Shown: piece by piece, positions 12,325 through 23,898 of the stretch
Position numbering within the stretch: the first letter of the stretch is position 1
Layout of the letters: the number at the start of each line of letters is the position of its first letter
From: Stomorhina lunata
Lineage: Eukaryota > Arthropoda > Insecta > Diptera > Rhiniidae
DNA: 64,000 nt
NCBI GenBank assembly: GCA_933228675.1
Contig: OW121740.1
Location: forward strand, 54,452,174 to 54,516,173
Direction of reading: 5' to 3'
Made by a program: the position numbers and the translations under genes
The notes under the pieces: generated by a model
Told to the model about the DNA's origin: nothing
Databases searched by the model: none
What the model saw: the letters and a program-made list of their open reading frames with translations, nothing else

Positions 12325-12500
12325 TATATAAAGTATCCAGTAAAACTTTGTACAAAATATAGAGTAAACTAACGGACCTAATCTTTTAACATTTGATTAT
12401 AAGAAATTGGGTTATAGCACATTCAGACAGAATAATTTTAGAAGTTTTTCGATGTGAAAATTAATTTAAAAACTTAACCAATCAGCTTTAAAACACTAAG

Positions 12501-13281
12501 GCCCCGACTTTCGTAGTTCATGGGGTCAGGAAAATTACTACTTTCGAGTTACGATGTATATTAAGAGGTAATAAAATTTCATTATTAACTTCCAAGCGCG
12601 TTAAGGCCCTATGTTCCACTGGGAGTCAAGGATAACAGAAGAAGAAACTCGTCGACACATATCATTGTGGATAACGAGGTTATTGGATGTGTAGGTACCT
12701 TTAATTATCCTGGTAATTTAGTATCTAGAAGCTATGGCGCCGTCGGGGATATTGAATGGCGTGAATGCATTCGGCATTCTCCGAGCTATTTGAAAATCTC
12801 GGCAACAACTAAGTTACGAATATGCAACTCAAATGTCAAATCCATTTTGTATTACGGTTGCGAAACTGGAAAACGCACAAATACCATCGATAAGCGCCTA
12901 CAAATCTTTGCAATGGCCGAATCTCATAAGAAATGGGGATCTACTAAGCGCGACAAACCAAACCCCTGCTTCTATAGAGTTATGTCAACTGAAATGGCGG
13001 TGGATAGGCCACACACTTCGACCGAGCGACCGTCGTGATGCGGAGTTGCAAGCAGCAAACTATTCATGGAATGACGTAACGTAACGAAATCTTCGGAATT
13101 ACCGTTACTACCGAATAGAGCATTTTTTTAAGGTCGCAATAAAATTAAACTGTATTTTTTTCTCATTTGACGCAATTCGAGTCGACACAAGTTGAAATTC
13201 GAACGACGTAAATCGAATTTTGCCAGCGCTTAAAAGCGTCGCAAGTTGAAACCACGTAAATTGGAGACCGCAAGTCGGGGC
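12501..13281. mobile_element. Possible element with GCCCCGACTT inverted ends
   Basis: GCCCCGACTT at 12501-12510 recurs inverted as AAGTCGGGGC at 13272-13281, and both flanks hold similar CGACG/TTCGAGT motifs. A retroelement fragment fills the centre. The inverted match is only 10 bp and no TSD is obvious, so this is tentative. Confidence 0.3.
12600..13090 (+). pseudogene. Non-LTR retroelement fragment (C-terminal part of RT ORF)
   Basis: The conceptual translation shows TTKLRICNSNVKSILYYGCE at 12809-12868, the segment downstream of the RT palm. It is followed, after frame changes, by KWRWIGHTLRPSDRR near 12989-13037 and SWNDV at 13066. The same order occurs at 61917-62470. The start (12602-12650, AGGCCCTATGTTCCACTGGG) matches the 3' end of the same family, so 3' and internal parts are out of order. 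Several frameshifts: a dead fragment. Confidence 0.6.
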
Positions 13282-13359
13282 TCTAGTTTATAAGAGTGTT
13301 GTCTATTATGTTTCAGAATTAGCATTTCATTTAGGTCATTTTAAATCGGATTTGTTCTA

Positions 13360-13918
13360 CAGGGTGGCCCAAAAGTCGCGAACGGATTTGAAAAATTAAG
13401 AACTTCTCTAATTTAATTATTATTATTATTATTTTTCTTTTAAGGACTTGTAAAATCAATCGGGAGATTAATTATGAAAGGTTACCACGTTATCCAGCGA
13501 ACCAAAATCATAGAACTTTATTTTGAACATCATCAACGATCAATAATTCAAACTCAACGAACCTATCGTCGTCATTTTAATGTGCGGAATTCACCATCCG
13601 AAACAATGATTCGACGCTTAGTGACACGTTTTCAGGAACAAGGCTCAGTGAGGAATCTTCCACGAAGCGGAAGACCACATTCTGTTATTAGTAAAGCAAA
13701 TATTCAACGTGTTCTGGAGAGTGTTGAGGAGAATCCTGAAACATCAACTCGAAGGCGCTCTGCTGAGCTCGGCGGTTTTTACGCAAAATATTAAAGGGAA
13801 TTTTACATCTTTTCACATACAAGGTGCAGTTAGTGCAAGAACTAAAGCCATGAGATTCCCAAGAACGATTAATTTATGCAGTTTGCTTTCCCCCCTTCGG
13901 CCTTTTTGGGCCACCCTG
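13360..13918 (+). mobile_element. Internally deleted mariner-like element with TA TSD
   Basis: The inverted ends share CAGGGTGGCCCAAAA (15 bp), start at 13360 and end at 13918; TA flanks both sides (13358-13359, 13919-13920). An intact 106-residue frame (13474-13794) encodes the N-terminal DNA-binding part of a transposase: TYRRHFNVRNSPSETMIRRL, then GSVRNLPRSGRP, a mariner-type helix-turn-helix arrangement ending in a GRP linker. The catalytic DDE/D half is absent, with right-end DNA following directly, so this 559-bp copy arose by internal deletion and cannot move alone. A relative, larger but also broken, is at 26615-29146. Confidence 0.8.
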
Positions 13919-14104
13919 TACAATCATCGTCATCAAAGTTATACAGAAATTATAGTATTCTTAAATATAAGTGGGACCAGGATTTTTTCAATATTTAATG
14001 AAGATTTAACTGTAAAAACAGATTTCTTCGATTTAGATCCCACATAATTCAATAATCTCGCCAAAAAAAGGATTATATCGATAGAAATTCTTAAAAAAAT
14101 ATGA

Positions 14105-14400
14105 TCGCGTTATATATAATGTGTGTGACATCGTAATGTATGACGAAAAATGGATCTAGATACATAAAAAAGTAAACTGTAGTCGACTGTTTCCCAGACG
14201 ATTAAACCCAACAAAAGCCATTTGGACTCAAAGAATTTCAAAACAAATGCTTTGAGTAAAAATTGGATATATTTTAATCGTACCTTGGTGGAAAGGAAAA
14301 CGGTCAATTCTAAATGATACGAAATTACGTCTAACAGTCTTTAGAAAAATTAAAAAACCAACACCCAAAGGCGGGCCATTCTTCACTACGACAATGTGAG
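14105..14400 (+). pseudogene. Decayed mariner transposase fragment
   Basis: The plus strand reads VMYDEKWI near 14135-14160, the DEKW motif carrying the first catalytic Asp of mariner transposases. A degraded tract with WTQRISK at 14225 and PWWKG at 14283 resembles the region between the first and second catalytic Asp. Stops and frameshifts abound and no ends could be placed. Assignment is by motif order only. Confidence 0.45.
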
Positions 14401-14640
14401 CTCACAAAGATCGACTCAAAAAAGGGACTTTTTGAGAACTTTTTGAATAACTGAGTCATGCGCTATTAAGTCCAAATTTGGAATGATTTATTTCTGATGA
14501 AGCGTATAAAATGTTTTGGAAGTATGTATTTTTTATGTAAATCGACTCAAAAAAGGGACACTTTGAGAGCTCAACATTGAGTTAATGAGTCATCCGCCAT
14601 GTAGCCCTGATTTTTTTTGATAAAGTGTATAAAATGTATG
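14395..14640. repeat. Direct duplication of about 130 bp
   Basis: GATCGACTCAAAAAAGGGAC at 14410 recurs as AATCGACTCAAAAAAGGGAC at 14539, each followed by TTTGAGA..GAGTCAT and similar downstream sequence. Two diverged tandem copies; no function visible. Confidence 0.5.
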
Positions 14641-15153
14641 CTTTCAAGAGTAAAAAAAGTATAAAAGAAAATGCAACATTTTGTCCCTCTTCTGTTGAGA
14701 GCGGGTGGAAAACACAAATTTTTTAATTTGTGCACTTTTTCGAGGAAGAAAATAAATCTCCTTAATTTGTTTAAAATATTAAAATACAATCCACCAAGAG
14801 AAATATCGTGTTTTTTTTTCAGTTAAAAGATATAAGTGCAACACATTTAAGTTTGTTAAACAAATGTTTTACGATAATTTAAAACAATTTCTATTTAACA
14901 ATATTGGTTTAAAAATATAAAGCTTCAAAAAAAAAAAAACTTGAGTAGTTTTAAAACAATTTTACAAATAAATACCTTATCTTTTAAGCTAGAATTACTC
15001 TAACGTATACGTATCGATTACTCTAACGTATACGTGCCGATTAAGTTTTGCTCATAAGATTTATATGTAAATACATATTCTCTCCTAAACCTAATGTAAC
15101 GGGGGATATTAAAATGAATTTACGTTTTAGACTACATATATTAACATCAGAGT
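14641..15153. other. Non-coding DNA with a small tandem repeat
   Basis: AT-rich. At 14995-15042 a unit of about 23 bp (ATTACTCTAACGTATACGT plus variable bases) is repeated twice. Nothing else recognised. Confidence 0.4.
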
Positions 15154-15164
15154 ATTGGGGCCTT

Positions 15165-15484
15165 ATATATATATATATAATTCCCCGACAACATTCCAAT
15201 TGGAACAAGGGGTACTTCTTTCAGACAATGAGCTGCATCCGATTCTATTTTTGACTCATTGAAAGGGACCTACGTTTTAACGCCGGCTCCGAACGGCAAA
15301 TGCATTATTTAGTTAGAGAAGTTTTTCATAGCCTAATACTCAATAACCAGTGGCTAGCTGAGTTATGAGGTGCACCGCCGCTTTTTGAAAATTAATTTTT
15401 TTCAAGTGGGTCTGACAGGGATTGAACTTGGGACCTCTGGTATGCTAGGCGGATGACTAACCTGCTATACCACGGCGGTTCACA
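15165..15484 (-). mobile_element. tRNA-derived SINE, copy 1
   Basis: Read on the minus strand, the element begins GTGAACCGCCGTGGTATAGC. It has RNA polymerase III box A TGGTATAGCAGG and a box B-like segment corresponding to AGTTCGATCCC in the 34397 copy (here AAGTTCAATCCC). A body of about 220 bp follows and a (TA)n tail (15165-15180). It is flanked by the 11-bp TSD ATTGGGGCCTT at 15154-15164 and 15485-15495. Head, body, simple tail and TSD define a SINE moved by LINE machinery. Confidence 0.85.
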
Positions 15485-15495
15485 ATTGGGGCCTT

Positions 15496-16425
15496 TAGAA
15501 TTATAAAAAAGGGCTTACTCAAGAAATCTGATCTCATTAATTGTAAACACATTTCAAAATACGGTATACAAGGTAATTATTTTAATGATTCCCACCACAA
15601 TGAGTTTCGAGTGGACTGAAATTTGAGCTCAAAAGCTTAAGCATTGCAATTTAGCAACTATTGAAAGAATGATCTCTTCAATTGTGGACTTTATTTGTTT
15701 CGAACCAGTCTTCCACACGTTTGTTTTGTAAACTAACTCTCCCCTGCAAAGGAGTATCGGGGTTATTTTATTTAAAGTTAATTCAAAATACAAGCTAACA
15801 TGATAAGCTTTGACAAGAAGGTTTGAAAAGATTTTGAATAGACAAAGGTATATATGGAGACTTGGTTGTCGTCTGGCTGATTTTAATTATGAGAGAGATA
15901 TTTTCTTTAGTTAACCCGATATAGCAGTTACAAAACCCATCCGGTACATTAGAATGAGAAATCGACAGAGTTATAGAAACAGCTGGACATTGAAATTTAA
16001 ACATTTAATGTTAGTAATGTTAGTAATCGAATCATATTTATGTAGAATACTCTTTAAATTTACTAAAATGAATGCTTAAAATAGCAAAGGATTTTGATAA
16101 TGCAGCGGTACCATGCTCTGCAGTTCACTATTTCTGTTGAAAGAAATTTGAGGCCAGTTAACATGTTTGTTGGATCTGGAAGTATTATATGGATTTTTCC
16201 ATATATTGATTTAAGAGCAGTTGAATCATCAGTTGGGTAAACCTTGATGTTTGATGTTGATGATCTTTGTGTGTGCTTTATATTACTAATGTGTGTTTAG
16301 CATGTATTCAAGGTTATTATGAAACCTCTACATTTTCAACTGTACCAACCTATTTGTCAACACCTGACATCTAATGTGACAAATTTTAACTGTACATTAA
16401 AAAATGCTTGTGTTTGGATGACGAA
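15496..16425. other. Non-coding DNA, nothing recognised
   Basis: Near-normal composition for this window. No open frame above 70 residues, no termini and no similarity to the other repeats here. Could be an unrecognised old element. Confidence 0.3.
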
Positions 16426-16429
16426 GGAT

Positions 16430-19400
16430 GGTGTTAGCTTGGTAAGCCCAGACTTAGAATATGCTTCATCTCAACTGTAGACACTGACCTCTTCATGGTA
16501 TCACCTGGTTAGTGGTCGAACATGTGGCGAGACTTTCCCCACAAGAACGATAAAAATATGGGTTAGGCTAGTGGGTTACACTCCTGGAAAAAGACAATTA
16601 CTATAAAAAGGGCCATGATTTAAGGATCAGCACTAGGGTGTTCATTTTACTCGACTTTTAATTGTTTGAGTACTCAAATAACTTAAAAATGGGGTTTTTT
16701 AATTACTCGAGTTAATCGAGTAAAAAATTCATCTTAGAATTACTCGAGTAAAATTTTTCTGTAAGCTTTATATATATATATATATATTTTTAATACAACA
16801 ATTTTTTTAAATAAAATTACAGTGCTTTATTAACAAAAATTTTTTTATTTAATAGATAAGTAGGCTCTGGGATCATCAACTGGACTAAAGTAGGATCTAA
16901 GATTACATTGCGTCCTTTAACTGAACTATAGTACGACGTACTGTTACTATAGTAGGACCTACGATTACACAGTGATCTTCAACTAAACTTTAATAGTATC
17001 TACGAATATATTGGAGACTTCAACTGGACTATAGTAGGTTTTACTATTACAATGGTACCTTCTACTAATCTATAACAGGAGCTACGATTACATTAGGACC
17101 TTTAAATAAATAATAGTAGAAATTACGAATACATTGGATACCACAACAGGTCTATGGTAAACTAGGCTATTTATATCCAAAATTACATTGACTATATATA
17201 TACTATGGACTATATACATACAATGGACTATATTACAAGTTGTAATTTACAAGTCTCGAATATTGCTTAGAATTGATAATGTTAAAATCCACGATTATTT
17301 CATAGATGGAAAATTAACTATACTAAAACCCTCGATTATTGCTTTAAATTAAGTATAGTAGAACCATCAATTATTGCCTAAGATGGACCATAGAATGGTA
17401 GATAATTTATTTAAATGGTCTTCATTTGAACCCTTGATTATAGCATGAGACAAATTTTTTCGTTTTATTTAAAAAAAAAATACTTACAAAATTATTGAAA
17501 TAATTTTACTCGAGTAACTCGATTACTCGTGGAAAATTACTCAAATAAATCTTTATTTGAAATTAGCCGTTTTATTTTACTCGAGCGATTAATCGATTTT
17601 ATTTTTCCGATTAATCGAGCAAACATAACTCGAGTAAACACCCTAATCAGCACCTAGAACAACCGAACTTTTTATAGAGGACGTGCTATGATCAAGTTGA
17701 TGAATGTTCTTGATGAATACAAATGTGTTGTGACTGCTGTCCAAGAAATAAGATGGAATGGTCACGGCGTCGCTAAGATACGAAAAAGTGACCTATATTA
17801 TAGCTGCCTTGAAAGTAGGCACAAACTTAGTTGTGGTTTTATGGTTTATGGCGAATTCTGGTTTCCAGGTTCACCCAGTAAGTGAAAGGAGGTAAATACT
17901 TTCATCTGAGGAAGAAAGGAATGCTATGATAAATGCCCAAACCATGACGTTAAAATAATACTGTGTAATGTCAACGCAAAGATAGGATGGGAAAGCTGCT
18001 TTGAGCCTATTATTGCTTTCATAGCGAAACGTCCGATAAGCGACATGAGTGTCTCCGGATCAAAAAACAAAAGAATCAGACTCTTTATTGGATGTGCGCT
18101 TAATTCGAGGAACTAATATAATTGTGGCAGCCAAGGTGAGAACACATCTAATGTGCGGAAGCGCAAAGAAAGTTTGACGTCACAAAGCTCAAATCTCATC
18201 AATTTTCTAGCGATTACTCGCAACGAACAGCTTAAATACTCATTACTGATTCCAAAGACATCTTCGAGCAATGGCAAAATATTGCCAATTCAAAGAAAGC
18301 TGCTGCAAAATCTGTACTAGGATTCCAAAAAACCCTCTCGCTTAAAACTCTTGGAAAAACAAAGCCTCTAGGGCAACTCTGCAATTAGTAGTTACACGCC
18401 GAACTTTAGAAAGATATCGATAGAAAAGGAGGGAAGAGAAACGCTTATTGGAGAGTCGAAATGAAGTGCGTAAATTTACCAAAAAGTTAAACACCAAACA
18501 GATGGTTTTAGCAAATCTTCCTCGACAGATACAGAAGTCGTCCTAAAACTATGAAAGGAGCACTTTTGCAAATTGCTGGTATCAAATGAAAGCGACTCAG
18601 ATGACATGCCTGAATAAATCAATGATGACGGCGTTATATGTCCACCGCCAAAACAAAATGAGGTTAGAATTGCAGTAAATCGACTGAAAAATAACAAAGC
18701 TGCGGGTGCCGATGATTTGCCAGCAGAGCTTTTTAAGTCAGAAATTGATGAGTTGATAAAGAATATGTTCCAGCTTATAAAAACCATATGGTTGGAAGAA
18801 CGTATGCCCGATGATTAGAGTCTTAGTATTTTTTGTCTAGTGTACAAAAAAGAGATAGAACTGTAAGTGCCAATTATAGAGCCTCCTCTCAATTGCATAT
18901 ACAATTCTATTGACTTTACTGTGTGAAAGGCTAAAGCCCAAAGTAAATGAAATAATTGGGACGAGATCTTCACGCTACATCAAATCCTGGAATAAACTTA
19001 AGATAAATAAATAGATATATTTTATCTCGTTGTTGAATACGAAACTGTTGGTTTCTACAAACAGACAGTCCACAAGAGTTGGAGCATGTGTGATGGTTGA
19101 GAGGTTGTAAAAGAAGTTGTTCGACTTTTTACCGCCGGCAACATAAATAACTATAAAGGATTCAGGATTTAACGTAGAATCATACTCGCCAACGATTTTG
19201 GCCTAAGCAGGCAGCTAAGAAATAAAGTTCCCTCTGTAAGAACTCAAATCATAAAACGCTTGAACCACCCGTCTTATTAGATGGTGCCGAATCGTGGGCA
19301 TTTACACAGGCAGATGAAGCTATTCTTCAAGTTTTTGTGAGGAAGATTCTATAAAAAATCGTTGGACCAGTTTGTGTCAACAATGAATATCATCATCGAA

Positions 19401-19650
19401 TGAACTATCATCTGTAGGTAGAACATGTTGTGCGAAAATGTTCAGCAAGAAAAGTGTTTGAAAATGATCCCAAGAGAACTCGCAGAAAAGGACGTCTGAA
19501 ACTTCTATAAAAAGACCAAGTAGAGAAAAATCTTTCAAAGCTTGGCCTAAGAAATTGGAAAATATGAGAACAAGATCGAATCGCATAGAATTCTAGACAG
19601 CCTTTGACCATAATAGGTTGTAAATATAGGCCATTTAAGTAAGTAAGAAA
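16430..19650 (+). pseudogene. RTE-like non-LTR retrotransposon, degenerate, interrupted by a hAT element
   Basis: The 5' leader (16430-16633) matches 36560-36770. After the hAT insertion (16634-17645) an endonuclease-like start reads TAVQEIRWNGHG (about 17733-17768), then NAKIGWES (near 17975). RT core pieces follow: VNRLKNNKAAGADDLPAELF at 18676-18735 and a degraded palm. The tail region has MIPRELAEKD near 19468 and ends with a TAAGTAAG simple repeat (19637). Stops and frameshifts occur throughout. The endonuclease plus RT order and the KAAGxDxLPAELF motif suggest an RTE-like clade; clade naming is tentative. Related pieces lie at 36180-36770 and 59355-60975. Confidence 0.65.
16634..17645. 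mobile_element. hAT-type element with 8-bp TSD inside RTE leader
   Basis: Ends TAGGGTGTTCATTTTACTCG (left) and CTCGAGTAAACACCCTA (right). The 8-bp direct repeat ATCAGCAC flanks it (16626-16633, 17646-17653). The subterminal regions are packed with ACTCGAGTAA/TTACTCGAGT palindromes. The centre (about 16860-17400) is a degenerate tandem array of about 40 bp around ACTATAGTAGGACCTACGAT. No transposase. It splits the RTE copy and so is younger. Confidence 0.85.
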
Positions 19651-19903
19651 GTGGGCAAAAACCGACGTACTTTTGGAATGTGCAACAAATCAGTCGCGTC
19701 TTAGTTTTAATCGTCGGTTTTTACACGTGTTCGTTCAAAACTGCTTGTGTGTGAACCAAACAGTAAAGAAGGACAGATTTTGTCAGTGTAAAATACTGAA
19801 AATATAAAAATTGCTGATTCGCATTTTTACATACTTTTGCACTTATTTTGTTGTTTTGATTATTGCGAGATAGAAAACATATAGTGTGTGTGTGCATGGT
19901 CTA
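19651..19903. other. Non-coding DNA, nothing recognised
   Basis: Contains two CGTCGGTTTTTAC-like stretches (19660 and 19710) in opposite orientation, perhaps remains of inverted ends. No gene. Confidence 0.25.
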
Positions 19904-21021
19904 AATGGTTAACCATTTCGTGTTTCAAAAGTATAGGAGTGCAATTTAACATCTGTCAAACTAAGTTGTTAAACCAATTTTTTTCTTTTCAGTTGAAAGT
20001 CTGACATTCACGAAAATGGATCGCTTAAGTGTCACACAACGCATAAAACTTATCAAAACATACTACAAAAAAATTCTACAACAGCCACATATCGTACTTT
20101 AAAAGGAGATTATGGTCCATTTACCTAAGCCATTGGCAAAATTGTTAAGAAATTTCCGCTAAAAATATCACTGCTGTAAGTGAAAATGTGTCGAATTCGA
20201 ATGTGTCGATTTCGTGAATTCGGAGCGTTATGGTCATATGACAACCGACTTTTTTTGCCTGCTTTGAATACGATTTGGAGAATATGTGGTTTCAACAAGA
20301 CGGTGCTACATACCACACAACTCGTGCGAATTTCTCGTCATGGCGATATCAACTGGCCACCATGATTATGCGATTTGAGCCTATTCGACTTTTTTGTGGT
20401 GCTACGAGAAAGATCGTGTTTATGCAGATAAACCTTTAACTCTTGAGCACTTAAAAACCAACTTTCGTCAAGTTATGACTGAAATGCCGCCCAATATGTG
20501 TCAAAAAGTGTCCGAAAATTACCTCAAAAGAATCAATGAATTCGGAGCGTTATGGTCATATGACAACCGACTTTTGTTTTGCCTGCTATTGAAGAATACG
20601 ATTTGGAGAATATGTGGTTTCAACAAGACGGTGCCACATACCACACAACTCGTGCGAATTTCTCGTCGTGGCGATATCAACTGGCCACCATGATTATGCG
20701 ATTTGAGCCTATTCGACATTTTTGTGGTGCTACGAGAAAGATCGTGTTTATGCAGATAAACCTTTAACTCTTGAGCACTTAAAAACCAACTTTCGTCAAG
20801 TTATGACTGAAATGCCGCCCAATATGTGTCAAAAAGTGTCCGAAAATTACCTCAAAAGAATCAATGCTTGCAACATTTCTCATGGTGTTCATTGAAATGA
20901 TGTAGTGTTTCACACATAATGTCAACTTTCAAACTTTATCATAAAAAAGAAATGTCATGAAAAAATATTTCATATGTGTTTATTAACGTTCACTTTTGAA
21001 CTCGCAAAAGGGACAACCCTG
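19904..21021 (+). mobile_element. rosa-like mariner relic with internal tandem duplication
   Basis: The left end AATGGTTAACCATTTCGTG (after TA 19902-19903) and right end AAAGGGACAACCCTG (before TA 21022-21023) are diverged versions of the ends at 33449-34322. The reading frame starts at 20026 (MDRLSVTQRIKLIKTYYK) and then breaks. The C-terminal segment from GAATTCGGAGCG to AATCAATG occurs twice in tandem (20216-20537 and 20538-20866), each with FQQDGATYHTTRANF-type sequence around the second catalytic Asp. Both copies lack the same dozen or so residues after it, so that deletion preceded the duplication. Confidence 0.75.
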
Positions 21022-21949
21022 TATTCAGTGTTGCCACGACAAAATTTTTTTTGCAACCAAATTTTCAGATAAAAATAACCAAATTTGGAAAAAAAAAAGT
21101 AACCAAAATTTGAAATGTCGATGTTTTTTAAAGTAAATTAATTGCGAAACATGATATATGAGAAGCGGAAATAAGAAGTACATACGTTTGATGACAATAT
21201 TAAAGTGCGAAAAGGTTACAAAATTTCAAATTGGATTTATTGAAAATTTTTCGACTTAGCGCAAAAGATCCAATCAAACAGTTATATAGAGAAATCAGGG
21301 CTTTCAATTATATTTGAAGCATTGAACCACTCAAATAATCAAAATAACAATGGATCGGATTGCAGAGATTAGTAAAAAGATAGTTACAGTGAAATTTGGA
21401 ACATCATTTGAAGAGGAGTTAGGCTTTAAGAGCAATGTTTAATAACGTATATATCGGTAGCACAGTGAAACAAAGTTGTCCACCTCGGGTATATAGCTTT
21501 TGCCAATTTGATCCGATCCAAAAAATTTTACATTTTTGAAAACTTTTAAAGAAGATTAAGAAAAATATGCCCACTTTTCTTCCTTGTCTCTTATAGTTTA
21601 AGAGATATTTGTCCCCAAACATTTGTATGCTTTTTTGGCATGACTTCTGGCCTTTTTTGGCTTTTGATTTTTTTAAGAAGTTTTCGAAAAGATTTCTTAT
21701 TAATTTAAAAGTGGGTTAATTTAATTGTTCTTCTGTTATATTGTCCTTTCGGCACTGATCTGGATCCTATTGAGCACATAAGTTAAAAATGACAAAATTT
21801 CAAAATAAAACTCTAATTTTTTTTACAAATGATCCGAGGTTGTTCCATAAACTGTGTTATCTTTTTACGAAACAAGTCAAATAAAAAATATTAAAAGATA
21901 CTTTTATTAAATTGACATCTTTTATAAAAACTCAAAAAATAGTATAATA

Positions 21950-22435
21950 GCCCATTCACACTATAAGTTTTTAGGTGTTTTCGGAAATGAAAACACCTTC
22001 AAAAACTTTACCATTCACATTATGGAAATTTGGCATTTCATAAGTTTTCGGATTTTTTACTCGCGATTATTTTAAAAACCCGAACACCAAATGCTTTTTT
22101 CTTATTAGATATCATTAATACACAATAAAATAATAACTTTTTCATTACTTTTAAAAATTTTTTTCCGAAATTTTAAAAGTTAAAATTGTTTTTTTTTTTT
22201 TTAATTTTATTTTACACTGACATTTATTTTTGATATTTTTCCATTTTTCTTATCTAGAGTTGTAATAAATGGTATGAACTCAGTGTTGCATCAGTATTTT
22301 AATAGTTTTCAAATAAGTTTTCATTGAAAACTCATACGGAAGGAGTTTTCGTTTTGTATGTGAAAACTTAAGTTTTCAATATTGTTTTGAGGCGAAAACT
22401 ACTTTAACTAGTTTTCGAACTCAATGTGAATGAGC
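21950..22435. mobile_element. MITE with GCYCATTCACA ends, probable TA TSD
   Basis: Left end GCCCATTCACACTATAAGTT and right end, on the other strand, GCTCATTCACATTGAGTTCG. TA sits at both edges (21948-21949, 22436-22437). Subterminal motifs (AAGTTTT, GTTTTCG, GAAAAC) recur in both orientations. Nested in the hAT copy at 21026-23366. TA target and short ends suggest a Tc1/mariner-driven MITE. Confidence 0.6.
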
Positions 22436-22624
22436 TATAACATAATTTTCGTAATACATCAGCCTTATAGAGTAATAAGCTCTATAGGTTATAATTTAAA
22501 AAAAAAAGTTAACTATAAAAGGGTTTTGACAGTGATATCGAACTTAAAGAAAATGGTCAAATTTCACTTTTATAATCTTTCTCGAAAAAAGTAACCAAAT
22601 TGAAAAAAAATAGCGCACATGTAC

Positions 22625-23299
22625 GGTGGGGTGTCGCAAGGCCATAAGACATAAAGCCATAATTATGATATGGCCTTAAGACTCATATCAATTTTAGTGA
22701 AATGGGACATAAAGCCATTATGGCTATATGTCCCATTAGATGATTTAAAAAATCCAAAATTTCTAGGCTTCAGGAATTACATCTTCAAACATTTTGTGAA
22801 AGAAAAAATCCTTAGCTATTATTGGAAAACATTTTTTTATTCTTCTGATGCACGCAGGAAAACTTTATTCAGCGAAGCCACCTGCCGCGTTCTACTGAAG
22901 GAAAAAATCCAAAAGCGCGGCCGCAGGCCGCCAAGCAAAAAAACTTTAGTATGGGAAGCCAGATTTTAATACTTAACTTTAGTGTCTCAGGAATTAAAAA
23001 GAGAGATAAAATCCCTTTCTAATAATGAAAAACAAAACAGCAAACAAATTGCCAACAATATTTTGACAAATGCATTTTTGACATAAAACAGGGTGGCATG
23101 AAACAACAATGTATTTTTTACATGAAATAGGGTGACATGCTATCATTATTAAAAATATCTAATTTTCTCATTTTCGAAAAAAAATTTATGGTGTTAAGTC
23201 CCACTATAATGAGACTTAATGCCATATGGCCTTATGTCCCAATGGGTTGGGACTTAACATCATATGGCTTTATGTCCTATGGCCTTGCGACACCCCAAC
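22625..23299. mobile_element. hAT-type MITE with long inverted ends and CACATGTAC TSD
   Basis: The ends share TGGGGTGTCGCAAGGCCATA and continue with GACATAAAGCCATA, about 38 bp with 2-3 mismatches. CACATGTAC is duplicated at 22616-22624 and 23300-23308. The related repeat at 1-1135 keeps one CACATGTAC at the matching spot. A 99-residue ORF at 22670-22969 has no recognised domain and overlaps the inverted end, so is probably not a gene. Confidence 0.85.
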
Positions 23300-23374
23300 C
23301 ACATGTACACATTAAGAAAAAAAAAGTAACCAATTTTGGTTAGAAGTACACAAAACGGCAGCACTGCCTGTATT

Positions 23375-23898
23375 AAAACTGTTGAAAAGAAAGGAATATG
23401 AGCCCGCCTTTCCACACAATAGAAGCGATTAGCTGTGACGTTACATCAAGGCAGCCTAACATAAACGTCGGCTAATCGGACTTTACAACTTACAATGCGA
23501 ATTTGCAAAAACAATAAGAATTTTGTAACAGTATTGCCAGATATGATAAATAAGAAAAACTGCTAATAATCTTATAAAAATCATGTAAAACTTAAATTTC
23601 GGCTTTATTGAGTTTCTAAAAAATAATTTGATAAGTTTTAAAAAAATTTTATTTTTGAATGGTTTTAATCGGTTACAGATTTTATTAATTTATTTAAAAG
23701 TATGAGACTTCTGATAAATTCAATTCACTTTTGAAGCATTTAAAGAGTGTTCTAAAAAAAAATATGCATTTACTATTTTAAACAAAATTTATCCATAGTG
23801 CAAGAAATAATTTATTTTTTGATCAAGTTAGTTTCTATAGATATGTCAGATACTATTATTTTAGAAATTATTAATTTTCAATAGTTATTTCAATCAAA
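23375..23898. other. Non-coding DNA ahead of the DD37E transposase
   Basis: AT-rich, no recognised terminus. It probably contains the 5' end of the transposon whose ORF starts at 23899, but inverted ends could not be paired by eye. Confidence 0.35.

Larger units (their letters stand above)
21026..23366. mobile_element. hAT-like element, copy 2, with two nested insertions
   Basis: The left end CAGTGTTGCC (21026) pairs with right end GGCAGCACTG (ending 23366). The 8-bp direct repeat CCTGTATT flanks it exactly (21018-21025, 23367-23374). The target overlaps the right tip of the rosa-like element, so it landed there afterwards. Without the insertions at 21950-22435 and 22625-23299 it is about 1.2 kb and parallels 1-1135. 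No transposase frame is left; ORFs in it are short and unconvincing. Confidence 0.8.

Noticed and set aside
22670..22969. 99-residue ORF as a transposase or host gene
   Set aside because: It overlaps the inverted end of a MITE and shows no recognisable domain.
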